From contig NZ_JADPJI010000006.1 in the NCBI RefSeq assembly GCF_023073355.1, positions 62,001 to 126,000 of the forward strand: 64,000 bases of DNA, written 5' to 3'. Each line of letters opens with the position of its first letter. The first letter of the stretch is position 1. The notes beneath the pieces are model-generated. The model worked only from the letters and a program-made list of their open reading frames with translations, was not told the DNA's origin and searched no databases. Below, piece by piece: positions 33,182 through 44,600 of this stretch. This DNA is from Bradyrhizobium sp. 199 (GTDB lineage Bacteria; Pseudomonadota; Alphaproteobacteria; Rhizobiales; Xanthobacteraceae). Made by a program: the position numbers and the translations under genes.

Positions 33182-34607
33182 TGTGATCGAGCGCAAGAGC
33201 CGCGCCTTCTTGCACCGCCAGCGCGACGCGCGCGAGTTCCTGCCCGCGGCCCTCGAGATCCTGGAAACGCCGGCCTCGCCGGTTGGACGGGCGGTCGCCC
33301 TCACCATCATCCTGTTCTTTGCGCTGGCGATCGGCTGGGCGACCTTCGGCCATGTCGACATCATCGCCACCGCCACCGGCAAGGTGGTGCCGACCGGCCG
33401 CACCAAGACGATCCAGCCGCTGGAGACCGGCATCGTCTCCGCGATCCACGTTCATGACGGCGACAGGGTCACTGCCGGCCAGGTGCTGATTGAGCTCGAC
33501 CGCACGGTGACGCAGGCCGAGCGTAAGCGGGTGGGGCAGGACCTGATCGCGAGCCTGCTCGACGTCGCGCGCCTGTCGGCGCTGCGCCGCAGCTTTGCCG
33601 ACCTCGCGGCACCTCTCGACATCGAGGAACCCGCCGGCGCTTCCGCGGTCGAAATCGCGCGGGCGCGCTCCGCCATGCTGGCGCACGCCGCAGAGCAGCA
33701 GGCCAAGCTTGCCTCGGTGGTCCAGCAGATCGACCAGAAGCGTGCCGAGGCGCAGTCGGTGACGGCCGCGATCGCCAAGATCGATGCGACGCTGCCGCTG
33801 CTGGAAGAGACCCTGACCATTCGTAAGAAGGCGATGGAAATTCAGTACGGCAACCGCATTGCCTGGATCGACGCCCAGACCCGCCTGACCGACCAGCAGA
33901 ACGAGCGCATCGTGCAGGAGCGCAAGCTGATCGAGATCGAGGCCGCGCGCCGCGCGTTGGAGCAGCAACTCGTTCAGACCAGATCCGGCTTCGAGCGTCA
34001 GGTCCTGAGCGACCTCTCCGAAGCTCAGAAGAAGGCCGACGAATTACACCAGGATGCCATCAAGACGCAACGGAAGACCGACGAGCAATTGTTACGGGCA
34101 CCGATCAACGGCACGGTGCAGCAGCTCGCGATCCACACCGTCGGCGGCGTGGTCTCGCCGGCGCAGCAGCTGATGATGATCGTGCCGCGCGGCTCCAGCA
34201 TCGAGGTCGAGGCGATGATCTCCAACCGCGACATCGGCTTCGTCGAGCACGGCCAGGACGCCGAGATCAAGATCGATACGTTCAATTTCACGCGCTACGG
34301 CCTGTTGCATGGCAAGGTCATCAGCGTGTCGCGCGACGCGATCATTAAGGACAAGCCGCCGAGCGGGTCCGGCGTGGCGAAGCAGAGCGGCGCACTCGGG
34401 GAATCGAGCGAGCCCGCGGGCCAGGAATTGCTCTACGCGGCGCGCGTGTCGCTCGAAGGCACGCAGATGCAGGTCGAGGACAAGATGGTCAACCTTGCGC
34501 CCGGAATGGCGGTGACGGTGGAGATCAAGACGGGGCGGCGGCGCATCATCGAATACGTGATGTCGCCGCTGCTGCGCTACAAGCAGGAGAGTCTGCGGGA
34601 GAGGTGA
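33168..34607 (+). CDS. HlyD-family periplasmic adaptor of type I secretion
   Basis: A 479-residue membrane-fusion protein linking the ABC transporter to an outer-membrane channel. One TM segment lies at about residues 41-61, followed by a lipoyl/barrel region (ATGKVVPTGRTKTIQPLETG), a long coiled-coil hairpin (about 110-290), and the second half of the lipoyl and barrel domains (LRAPINGTVQQLAIHTVGGV, then PAQQLMMIVP). It is complete and of normal length. It overlaps the transporter gene, so translation is coupled. No TolC-like channel gene is in the window; one must be supplied from elsewhere. Confidence 0.93.
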   Translation: MSSADVIERKSRAFLHRQRDAREFLPAALEILETPASPVGRAVALTIILFFALAIGWATFGHVDIIATATGKVVPTGRTKTIQPLETGIVSAIHVHDGDRVTAGQVLIELDRTVTQAERKRVGQDLIASLLDVARLSALRRSFADLAAPLDIEEPAGASAVEIARARSAMLAHAAEQQAKLASVVQQIDQKRAEAQSVTAAIAKIDATLPLLEETLTIRKKAMEIQYGNRIAWIDAQTRLTDQQNERIVQERKLIEIEAARRALEQQLVQTRSGFERQVLSDLSEAQKKADELHQDAIKTQRKTDEQLLRAPINGTVQQLAIHTVGGVVSPAQQLMMIVPRGSSIEVEAMISNRDIGFVEHGQDAEIKIDTFNFTRYGLLHGKVISVSRDAIIKDKPPSGSGVAKQSGALGESSEPAGQELLYAARVSLEGTQMQVEDKMVNLAPGMAVTVEIKTGRRRIIEYVMSPLLRYKQESLRER

Positions 34608-35322
34608 GCGGCTCGCGGCGTCATCCAAGATCCTGCATGTGTTGTTCGCGATCGGGTGCGACGACCAAACCCGAGATGACGACAGTAGCATCGCTCGCCA
34701 GCGCGGTTCGTTGTTCTTCGAACGGCATAATCTGCGTTGCGCAACCGATCATTCGCATCCACATAGCATCTCAACGATTCTCGCGATCATTCTCCATTTT
34801 CCACTTGCGTCGTCGCCGAACGATTGTCTACGATGCAACCTCAGGGGGTAGGGCGGTAGCTTTCGGGAATCGCTCAGGTGGATGGCGTTTACTGGTGAGG
34901 CCACTCGCCGGTTGTCAGACTTCAAGCCCAGAATCGAACAAAACGGCGCGCCCCGTAATCGACGCGGTCGACGTGGTGCATCGGGAGACGTTCGGTCTAT
35001 GGCCGAAGGGTGTGGTCGTATATGGGTCAGTACAATCTAAAATTGTTTTCCCCCCAAATGACCGCTTCCTCCTTGCTGGCGGGACGGAAGGTAGCTCAAG
35101 GCCAGAAGGTTGGGAACATTGGGTCTCGTATCCAAACCCGGCGCGCAACAGGGAAGCCGCATGTTCACTTCGTCCACGAGCGAGTAGGTCGTCGTGTGCA
35201 AGGTGTATGTCCGACGGCTAAAGTTAGGGCCAAGCGGTCGCTGCACTGCCAATTCCGAAGAGGTAGAGCAAGAATTTGGATACCGCCTATTGGTCCAAAT
35301 TCGGTGCTTGTTCAGGGGACCG
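34608..35322 (+). other. Intergenic region between hlyD-like and RTX genes
   Basis: About 715 bases. An open frame of about 205 codons from 34604 exists but has composition and codon use unlike its neighbours and no recognisable protein. I treat the region as noncoding, possibly with a promoter for the RTX gene. Confidence 0.45.
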
Positions 35323-35568
35323 ATGATGGCGAAGTATCTGGACGGTCTGTCGTTCGTTGCCGTTTCAGCCGTACAATCCGCGATCGGTGTTGCGATCGCT
35401 ATGCCAATACTCGAAGGCACCGTGTCATGGAGAACTATCGCGGCCGTCATCATGACCGTCGCCTTTTCTTTCATGTTCAGTAAGTCGAGGCTTAAACGCC
35501 TGAATCTGCCTCTGGATTGTACGTGGGGTGAATACCGGTCTGCTGCAAAGAGCCGACGTTCGTCGTGA
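35323..35568 (+). CDS. Possible small membrane protein upstream of the RTX gene
   Basis: An 81-residue frame starting at ATG 35323 with AGGGGA shortly before it. It has two hydrophobic segments (FVAVSAVQSAIGVAIAMPIL and WRTIAAVIMTVAFSFMF) and a basic C-terminus. It could be a real two-pass inner-membrane protein, perhaps linked to the secretion unit, but no family is recognised and chance cannot be excluded. Confidence 0.4.
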   Translation: MMAKYLDGLSFVAVSAVQSAIGVAIAMPILEGTVSWRTIAAVIMTVAFSFMFSKSRLKRLNLPLDCTWGEYRSAAKSRRSS

Positions 35569-35613
35569 ATGAAGTCGGATAGTATCTTCAGCTGAAGGAT
35601 TTTGGGGGGAGTC

Positions 35614-38600
35614 ATGGGAAGCAGCGTTACCGATGCGGGAATTGCCGCGGCTATCGGACAAGTGGCGAATGCGATTGGGATCGGGAGTCCTCCATCCACG
35701 GGTAATGCGGGGGTCAATGCCGCTGTTGGCTTCGGGAACGCTGTCGGTTCAGCGATGGCGTCGGCAGCCGTTGGCGGGAAAGGAGGCGCCGCCGGTAACG
35801 CCGCTGCGGGCGTTGCTGGGGGTGTTGTAGGAGGTTATGCCGGGTTCGCTGTAGGCGCGATGGGCGTGACGGCAGCCAATGTCGCTGCAAATCCATCCGG
35901 CTATGCAGTGGACCAAATGGGGAATCCAATTGGACCCGTCGCCCCTCCCGTTAGTCCTCCTGCTGTCAACCAAATCAACGACATCGCCGATCCGGCAATG
36001 ACCGACCCTAATACGGCGGTGGCGGTCGCGGCTGTAGCGGAGAATGAAGCCGATGATGACGCGAACCCCGGGCCGACGGGCACAGACGATGGCACAGCGA
36101 CGGCTCCCTCCGCGGCGGCTGGTGACGGGGATGGCGACGGCGACAGCGACGGGGAAGGTGACGGAGATGGTGACGGGAACGGAGGGGACGGACCCGGTAA
36201 CGGCGACGGCAATGGGGACGGCAACGGCAACAGCAACGGAAATGGCGATGGGAACGGGGACGGCAGTGGTAACGGGGACGGCAGTGGTAACGGGGACGGC
36301 AGTGGTAACGGGGACGGCACTGGCAACGGTGACGGCAGTGGCAACGGTGACGGCAGTGGTAACGGTGACGGCAGTGGTAACGGTGACGGCAGTGGTAACG
36401 GTGACGGCAGTGGTAATGGTGACGGCAGCGGCAATGGCGATGGCGGCAGCGCGGGGGATGGCGGGGCCGGCGGTGCGGGGGAGGGCGGTGGTGGAGATGG
36501 CGGTGGCAGCGCCGGTGATGCGCCTATCGTTCTCGATCTGACCGGGCACGGTATCCACATCACGCAGCTTGGGTCATCCAACAAATTCATCAATGTGGCT
36601 GGTGACGGCTATCAGCACCGGACGGCCTGGGCCGGGGCCGGTAATGGCGTCCTGGTGCTCGACCTCAAGGGCAATGGCGACGTCAATTCTCCCGAAGCGT
36701 ACAACTTCACGCTATGGGATCCGACAGCCAAGACCGACATGGAAGCCCTGGCCCATGTCTTCGACACCAATCACGACGGCAAGCTAAACGCTGGCGACCT
36801 GCACTGGAACGACTTCAAGGTCTTGGTCACGAATGCAGACGGCACCACTTCCCTCAAGACCCTGAGCGAGCTCGGGATCGTCTCCATTGATCTCGTCTCC
36901 AACAACCAGAAAACCGTTCTTCCGGACGGTTCCGTCATCTACGGACAAGCCACGTTCACGAAGTCCGACGGCACGACCGGCGCCGCCGCGGACGTGCGGC
37001 TGTCCTACGACGCCAACGGCTTTGTCGTGCAGCAATCGACGCTTCACAATGCCGATGGATCAACGTCGATCGACGTCAAGGCCTATCGCGCTTCGGGACG
37101 GCTTGCGAGCGAGTCCATCAGTACGACCAGCGCAGATGGAAAGACGGTCACGTTGTCCAAGGACAATAATGGCGATGGCGTCATCGATCAGCTGCAGAGC
37201 GATCAGTCGGCCCTGAATGCGGACGGCAGCACGACCGAAACCATCACCAATTTCAACGGCGCCGGAACGCGGGTTATCAACCGAACCGTCACCACGACGA
37301 GCGCGGATTTGAGAACCGTCACAATCGGGCGCGATTCGCTCGGCGCGGGGACGTTCGATCAGACCGAGGTAGACGCCCGCGACGCCAGCGGCAATTCGTC
37401 TGTCACCGTCACGGACCTCAATCCAGACGGCTCCACCAAGGACAAGGCCGTGGTGACCACATCGGCAAACGGCGCATCCAAGACGGTTCAGCTATGGCTG
37501 ACCGGCGATCCCGGTCTCAATGCAACCCAGACCGACTCGATCTCCTATGCGGCCGATGGCAGCAAGACCGAGATGGTTACCAATTATGCCGGCAGCGGCA
37601 CGGTCGCCGCCAGCAAGGTCGCAAGTGTGGTCACGTGGACCAGCGGCGATGGGCGTTCGCAAAACGAAGCAGCGGATCTCAACGGCGATGGTGTTGTCGA
37701 TCTGACCACGACGAAGGCAATTACAGTTAATCCAGATGGGAGCTCCAGTACCACCCAATCCGAGTTCAACGCCGATGGATCTCTGCGCAGGAAAATGGTC
37801 ACGGCGCTCAGCGCGGACAATCTCTCGGAGACGAACCAGCTTGACCTGAATGGCGATGGCGTGTTTGAGACAACCGTCGTCGACGTCACCGTTGTCGGGG
37901 CCGACGGCAGCCGCACCGAGACCGTCACGACCCGCAGCGCAACTACAGCGCTGCTCAGTCAGTCGATTAGCACGGTGAGCGCGGATGGCAAAACGCGCAA
38001 CATCGCCATCGACCGGAACGGCGACGGAATATTTGAGCAGACCGAGACAGATGTCGTGAATGCGAACAGCAGCACGACATCGACGTTGATCTGGAAGAAC
38101 GCCGACGGATCGGTCAAGGCTAAGTCCGTGACGACCACGAGTGCCAGCGGTTTGTCGATAAGCGCTCAGGCCGACATCAACGGCGACGGCACGTTCGATT
38201 CTCTCCGAAGCACCGTGACGGGCGGAAATGCCGATGGCAGCTCCACGGTCACCACGACCGACAGCAATGCCAACGGCTCGCTGCGGGACAAGAAGGTCGT
38301 CACGACCAGTGCCAACGGCCTTTCCACGACGACGCAGAAGGACACAATCGGAGCTGGCAGTTTCAATCTGACTGAGACCGACGTCACCGTGCTCAACGCC
38401 GATGGTAGCAAGATCGAGACGGTCTCGGATATCAACGCCGACGGTTCGCTAAGGGCGAAGACGGTGACGGCGATCAGCGGCGACCGGCGCACGACGACGG
38501 TCCAGACCGACTGGCAAGGTGACGGTCATTTCGATCAAGTCGAGACCAAGCGGGTGAACGCTGACGGCAGCACGACGACGACGCGGACCGAAACTAACTC

Positions 38601-41600
38601 CGACGGCTCCCTCAAGGAGCGCACGGTGACGATTGTCAGCGCGAGTGGGCTGAGCACCTCAGAGCAGTCGGACGTCAATGGTGATGGCGTTGTGGACTCG
38701 AGCGGCACCGATGTCACGGTTCTCAATGCCGACGGCAGTCGGACCAGGACGCTGAGCGAATTCAAAGCAGACGGGTCACTGAAGGGCCGGGCGGTGACGA
38801 CGGTCAGCGCGAACGGGCTTAACACGTCGGTTCAAGTGGACACTAACGGCGATGGCGTTGTCGATGGCAGCGGCGCCGACCTCACGGTGCTCAATGTCGA
38901 CGGCAGCCGGACGGAGACGGTCACGCATATTGCCGGCAACGGCGCGATCAAAGACCGCATCGCCGTGACCACGAGCGCCACTGGGCTGTCGCGCACGACG
39001 CAGGTCGATGCTGACGGCAACGGCACGTTCGAATTGGTGACGACGAACCTTACGGTCCTGAATGCCGATGGCAGCCGGACCGAGACGATCTCCGATCTCA
39101 ATGCCGACGGCTCGCTGCGGGACAAGATGGTCTCGACCACCAGCGCGGACGGCAACACGGTGTCGATCTCGCGGGATGTCAACGGTGATGGCGCCGTCGA
39201 TCAGACTGAGACCGATACGGTGGCCGCGAACGGCAACCGGGTGAGGACCGTCACCGACTTCAACGCCAACGGGTCCATCCGGGACCGCGCCGTGACGACG
39301 ACCAGCGCGAACGGCCTGTCGACGACGATTCAGCGCGACGCCACGGGAGCGGGGACATTTACCCAGACGCGGACCGACGTGGCGGTTTTGAATGCGGATG
39401 GAAGCTGGACGGAGACCATAACCGATACCACCGGCACGGGCGCTTTGGTGGATAAGACCGTCGTGACGACTAGCGCCAATGGCCTGTCGAAGACGACGCA
39501 GAAGGATACGCTAGGGGCCGGCGCGTTCGACTTCACCGAGACCGACGTTTCTGTCCTCAATGCAAACGGCAGCACCACCGAGACGGTGACGGTCACCAAC
39601 GCGAGCGGGGCGCTGATCCGCAAAACGATTGCCACAGCAAGTGCCGATCGCAAGACGGTCTCGATGTCCCGGGACACCAACGGTGATGGGGTCGTCGATC
39701 AGACGCTGGCCAGCGCCACGAACACGGCGGGAAGCGTCGTGACAACGATGACCGATTTCAACGCCAATGGTACGCTCAAGGACAAGGTGGTGGTAACAAC
39801 CAGTGCAAATGGTTTGTCGACCACGGTCCAGCGCGACACCACCGGCGCCGGCACGTTCAACCAGACCAAGACCGATGTCACGGTCCTCAACGCTGATGGC
39901 AGCCGAACCGAGACCGTCACTGACTTCAATGTCGATGGCACGGTCAAGGACCGAACCATTATGACGACCTCGGCCGATGGGCTAAGCCGCAACACCGAAT
40001 GGGATCTAAAGGTTAATCCGCTAATATCGGACCAGCCGGTCGCCACGCAAACCGACATTACGGTCATCAATGCGGACGGCAGCCGCACCGAGACTGTGAA
40101 GAACTTTCTCGCGATGGCACCTGGCCCGCTCTCGATCAAGGTAGCCACCACCAGCGCCAACGGCCTGTCGAAGACGGTTCAGTGGGATACGACGGGAACG
40201 CTGGATTCAGCGCAAAATCCCGTTTTTGACCAGACGCTCACCGACGTCACGGTGCTGAACGCCGATGGCAGCCACACCGAAACCATTTCAGCTTACAAGG
40301 TCGGCGGTGTATTGGGATCCAAATCTACGATCACCACCAGCGCGGACGGCCGGAGCACCACCGTCGTCTCCGATCTCAACGGGGATGGTCTGACCGACAA
40401 GAGCCGGTCCACGGTCACCGCAAAGTATGTCGACGGCAGCAGGGTTCGGACGGTCACCGATTACAACGGCGACGGTTCAGTCAAGGACAAAGTCGTCAAG
40501 GTTACCAGCGCTGATGGCCGGACGGTGACGACCACACGCGACGTCGATGGCAACGGGACCGTCGATCAGACGGAAGTCAACGTGACGGCCGTGGACGGCA
40601 GCGAAATCGACACCGTCACGGATCTCGGGTCGCTTGGAACAGTTGTGGACAAGACCGTCGTGACGACCAGTGCGGACGGCCTGACCAAGACGACCCGGTG
40701 GGATTTTGATGGCAACGGGACCATTGATCGCACGCGAACCGATTTGACCGTCAACAACATCGATGGAAGTTCGGTTGAGACCATTACCGAGGTGAATGCC
40801 GACGGCTCGCTTCGCCAGAAGAGCGTTCTGACCGCGAGCGCCGATGGCCTGACCAAGACGGTGCAGAAGGATCTGCTGGGCAGAGGCTATTACGACTACA
40901 TCGAGGTGACGTCGATAGCGATCGACGGAAGCTCGACGACGGTCGCAAAACACCTGACATCGACCGGCACGGTCACCGACCAGACGATCACGACGGTCAG
41001 CGCGGACGGCAATACGACGACAGTCCAGGAAGACACGACCGGTGCTGGTACATATAATTTCGGCGCGACGACAAAAAGGAATATCGACGGCAGCTCCGTC
41101 ACCTATGCCGCTTACGTCAATGCCAGCGGGCAGACGACCAAGCGTATCGTCACGACCGTGAGTGCCGACGGCCTGGTGACCACCGTCCAGACGGACAGCA
41201 CGAATGCCGGCTGGTTTAATAGCACCAATACGACCGTCACCCGGGTCGACGGCAGTACAGTTTCGACTTTGCTTGATTTGAACCCGGATGGCTCGCCCGA
41301 GAAGGGGCTGGTCACGACGACGAGCGCCAATGGCTACATCGTCACGACATCGCAAATCCTGTATGGGACGGGAGGCAACGATAACCTGGTGGGGACCGAC
41401 GGGGCCGACATCATGTACGGCGGCGCTGGCAATGACGACCTTTTCGGCGGCCGCGGTAACGACGTTCTACATGGTGGCAAGGGAAGTGATAGTCTCAGGG
41501 GATGGCTAGGCGATGACACTTACGCCTTCGGCCGGGGCGACGGTCTCGATATCATCTTCGACGACGTTGTCCTAACAGGGACGGACGCCGGCCATTACAA

Positions 41601-44600
41601 CGGCGGCGTCGATACGCTGGCTTTCGCGTTTGGGATCAAGCCTTCCGACGTTGTTCTCCAGCTGTCGGGCAACGATCTGATCGTTGGTATCAAAGACCCA
41701 GCCAATGCGGGTTTGTCCCTCGCCCAAATGACCGACCGCATTACTCTGCAGAATTGGCTCGATCCCCTCGACCGCATCGAAAAGTTTGTCTTCGCCGACG
41801 GCACGACGCTTGATTTCTCGCCCCGTGCTGGTTTGGCGGCGGGCTTTGCGACAATCGATACAGCCGGTTCGACGAGCCTGATGCAGATCGGGACAAACTA
41901 CTATTTCTACTCCAACGGCATCGGACCAATGTTGAAATACGGCGGGGTGCCGTTCACGTCTGACATGCTGGAAGGCCGCACGCTCCTAGGCGTGGAGCAA
42001 ACGTCTTTCGGTTACGAGCTTGCCATCCGCCTGCCCGGCACCGACGAGTACACGGTCTGGAACACCGACTTTAGCGGTAATGTTAACGGCAACGGCACCG
42101 GCGGAGTCGTGCATGGGAACAGTGCAGAACTGATATCGCTGGAGCCCAGTTTCCATCAGGATTTGAACGGCGACGGGGCGATCGGCGTACCGCCGATCGA
42201 AGCGGCCGGATCAACTATCCTGATGCTGTCAAATAATAACTATTATCTCAATAGTAAGACCACCGGCACCGGACCTATCCTGAAGTATCAGGGCTCGCCG
42301 GTGGCGGCGGCCAACTGGGGCAATTGGTCGGTCGTTGCTGGGGAGCAGACTTCGGGTGGTGGTTACATCGTCGTCTGGAAGAGTGCGACGACTGCTCCAC
42401 ATTATTCCGTTTGGAATACGGATAGCGACGGCAACTTCCTGACCACTCTGGCGGCTGCCCCTGAAGTGTTTGGCAACGATGCCTCCCTTGAAGCGTTCGA
42501 GCCGGTGCTCCACCAAGACGTCAACGGCGACGGAACGATCGGTGTTCCCACCACGATCGAAACGCTGGGATCAACCAGCCTGGTTCTGTCGGCAAACAAT
42601 TACTACCTGATCGGATTGAACACGGGCACTGGACCGGTCCTGAAGTACCAAGGCTCACCCGTTCTTGCCGCGGATTGGGGAGCGTGGACCGTCATTGCAG
42701 CTGAGCAAGTCGCAGGCGGCGGGTACGATGTCGTCTGGAAGCATTCAAGCGGCCAATTCTCGGTCTGGAGCACGGACAGTAATGGTGCATACCTGACAAC
42801 GCTCGCGGCCGCCCCGCAGGTTGCGGGAACGGACCCGTCACTTCAGGCGCTCGAACCGACATTCCATCAAGATCTCAATGGCGATGGCATCATCGGAGTG
42901 CCCCCGATTGAATACTATGGATCGACCAGCCTGCTCCTGTCGGGCGGTAATTATTACCTGAACAGCATCAGCACTGGTAGCGGACCGGTTTTGAAGTACC
43001 AAGGTTCTGCGGTCATCGCCGCCAACTACGGAGCGTACAAGGTCATTGCCGCCGAGCAATTGTCAGATGGCGGTTATAATGTTGCCTGGAAGAACACCTC
43101 GACCGGTCTGTTTTCCATTTGGAATACGGATAGCAACGGCAATTTCGTAAAGACTGTTGCAGCGGCGCCGGAAGTGAGCGGGACAGAAATGTCTCTGAAG
43201 GCACTAGAGCCGATGTTTCATCAAGACCTGAACGGCGATGGTGCGATCGGCCTGCTTTCGATCGAATTGAACGGCGCGACCATCACCGCCCTAGATAGCG
43301 GCTACTACTTCATGCTGAGCGCCAGCACCGGCACGGGCCAAACTCTGAAATATCAGGGCTCTGCGGTGATCGCTGCCAACTACGGAGCCTACAAGGTCAT
43401 TGCCACCGAGCAGGTGTCGGGCGGTGGCTATGACGTCGCCTGGAAGAACTCGTCGACGGGAATGTTCTCGATTTGGAGCACGGATAGCAGCGGCAACTTT
43501 GTGACGACCCTTGCCGCTGCGCCGGAAGTCATGGGGAACGATCCGTCCTTGAAAGCACTCGAAGCCACTTTCCACCAGGATCTGAACGGCGACGGCGTCA
43601 TCGGCGTTCCACTTGATCTGTCCGGGTCAACAAGTTTGGTCCAGATTGGAGCAAATTTCTATTTGGAGACTATCGGGACTGGAATTGGTCCCCTTCTCAC
43701 CAGTTCTGGCAACCCGGTGGGGGCCGGTAACTACGGCACTTGGTCACCGTATGCTGCCGAGAAGGTGCCGGGCGGAGGCTATGACGTCGTTTGGAAGAAT
43801 TCTTCCAACGGACGGTTCTCGATCTGGAGCACTGATAGCTCGGGCAGCTTTATATCTACCGTCGGCTCCGCCTCCGAAGTGGCTGGGACCGACATGTCAC
43901 TTCAGACATTGGAGCAGACTTTCCATCAGGATCTGAATGGGGACGGCACGATCGGTCTGACGAACAGTGTTACGCTTGACTCGTTTGGATCGACCCGCTT
44001 GATCCAGTATGGAGGCAATTTTTACCTCAATAGTGTCAGCACTGGCACTGGGCCTACATTGAAGAGCGGAGGCTCGGCAGTGGTCGCAGGCAATTACGGA
44101 GCCTGGTCTCCGTATGCCGTTGAGCGAGTTTCGGGCGGTGGCTATAACGTGGCGTGGAAAAACTCCTCAACCGGCTACTATTCGGTTTGGAGCACAGACG
44201 CCAACGGGAATTTCACGGGTACCCTTACACCTGAGGTGCCCGGGAGCGATGCCGGTTTGCAGTCGCTTGAGAGAGTGTTTCAGCAGGACCTCAACGGAAA
44301 TGGTGTGATTGGTTTGCCAGTCGCAGGTCCTGTCATTCTCGACCTTACCGGCGCCGGTTTGGGGCTAACGACACGAGATCAATCGAAAGCGACGTTTGAT
44401 TTTGCTGGTGACGGCCATCAAGTTCACACCGCGTGGATAAATGCCGGTGAGGGCTTTCTGGCGATAGACCTCAGCGCGAACGGGCAACTGGGGCCTGATG
44501 GAATCATTGATCAGTCCAAAGAGATTAGATTCACGGACTGGGATCCCGGCTCGACGTCGGACATGCAGGCGCTGCGTGATGTGTTCGACACGGACCACAA

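Noticed and set aside
34604..35221. Open frame of 205 codons between the HlyD and RTX genes
   Set aside because: No ribosome binding site, irregular composition with many Cys, Arg and Ser, and no recognisable protein.
36119..36500. Possible CRISPR-like array of short repeats
   Set aside because: The 18-bp repeats are contiguous without spacers and encode a regular (S/T)GNGDG stretch inside the RTX reading frame.
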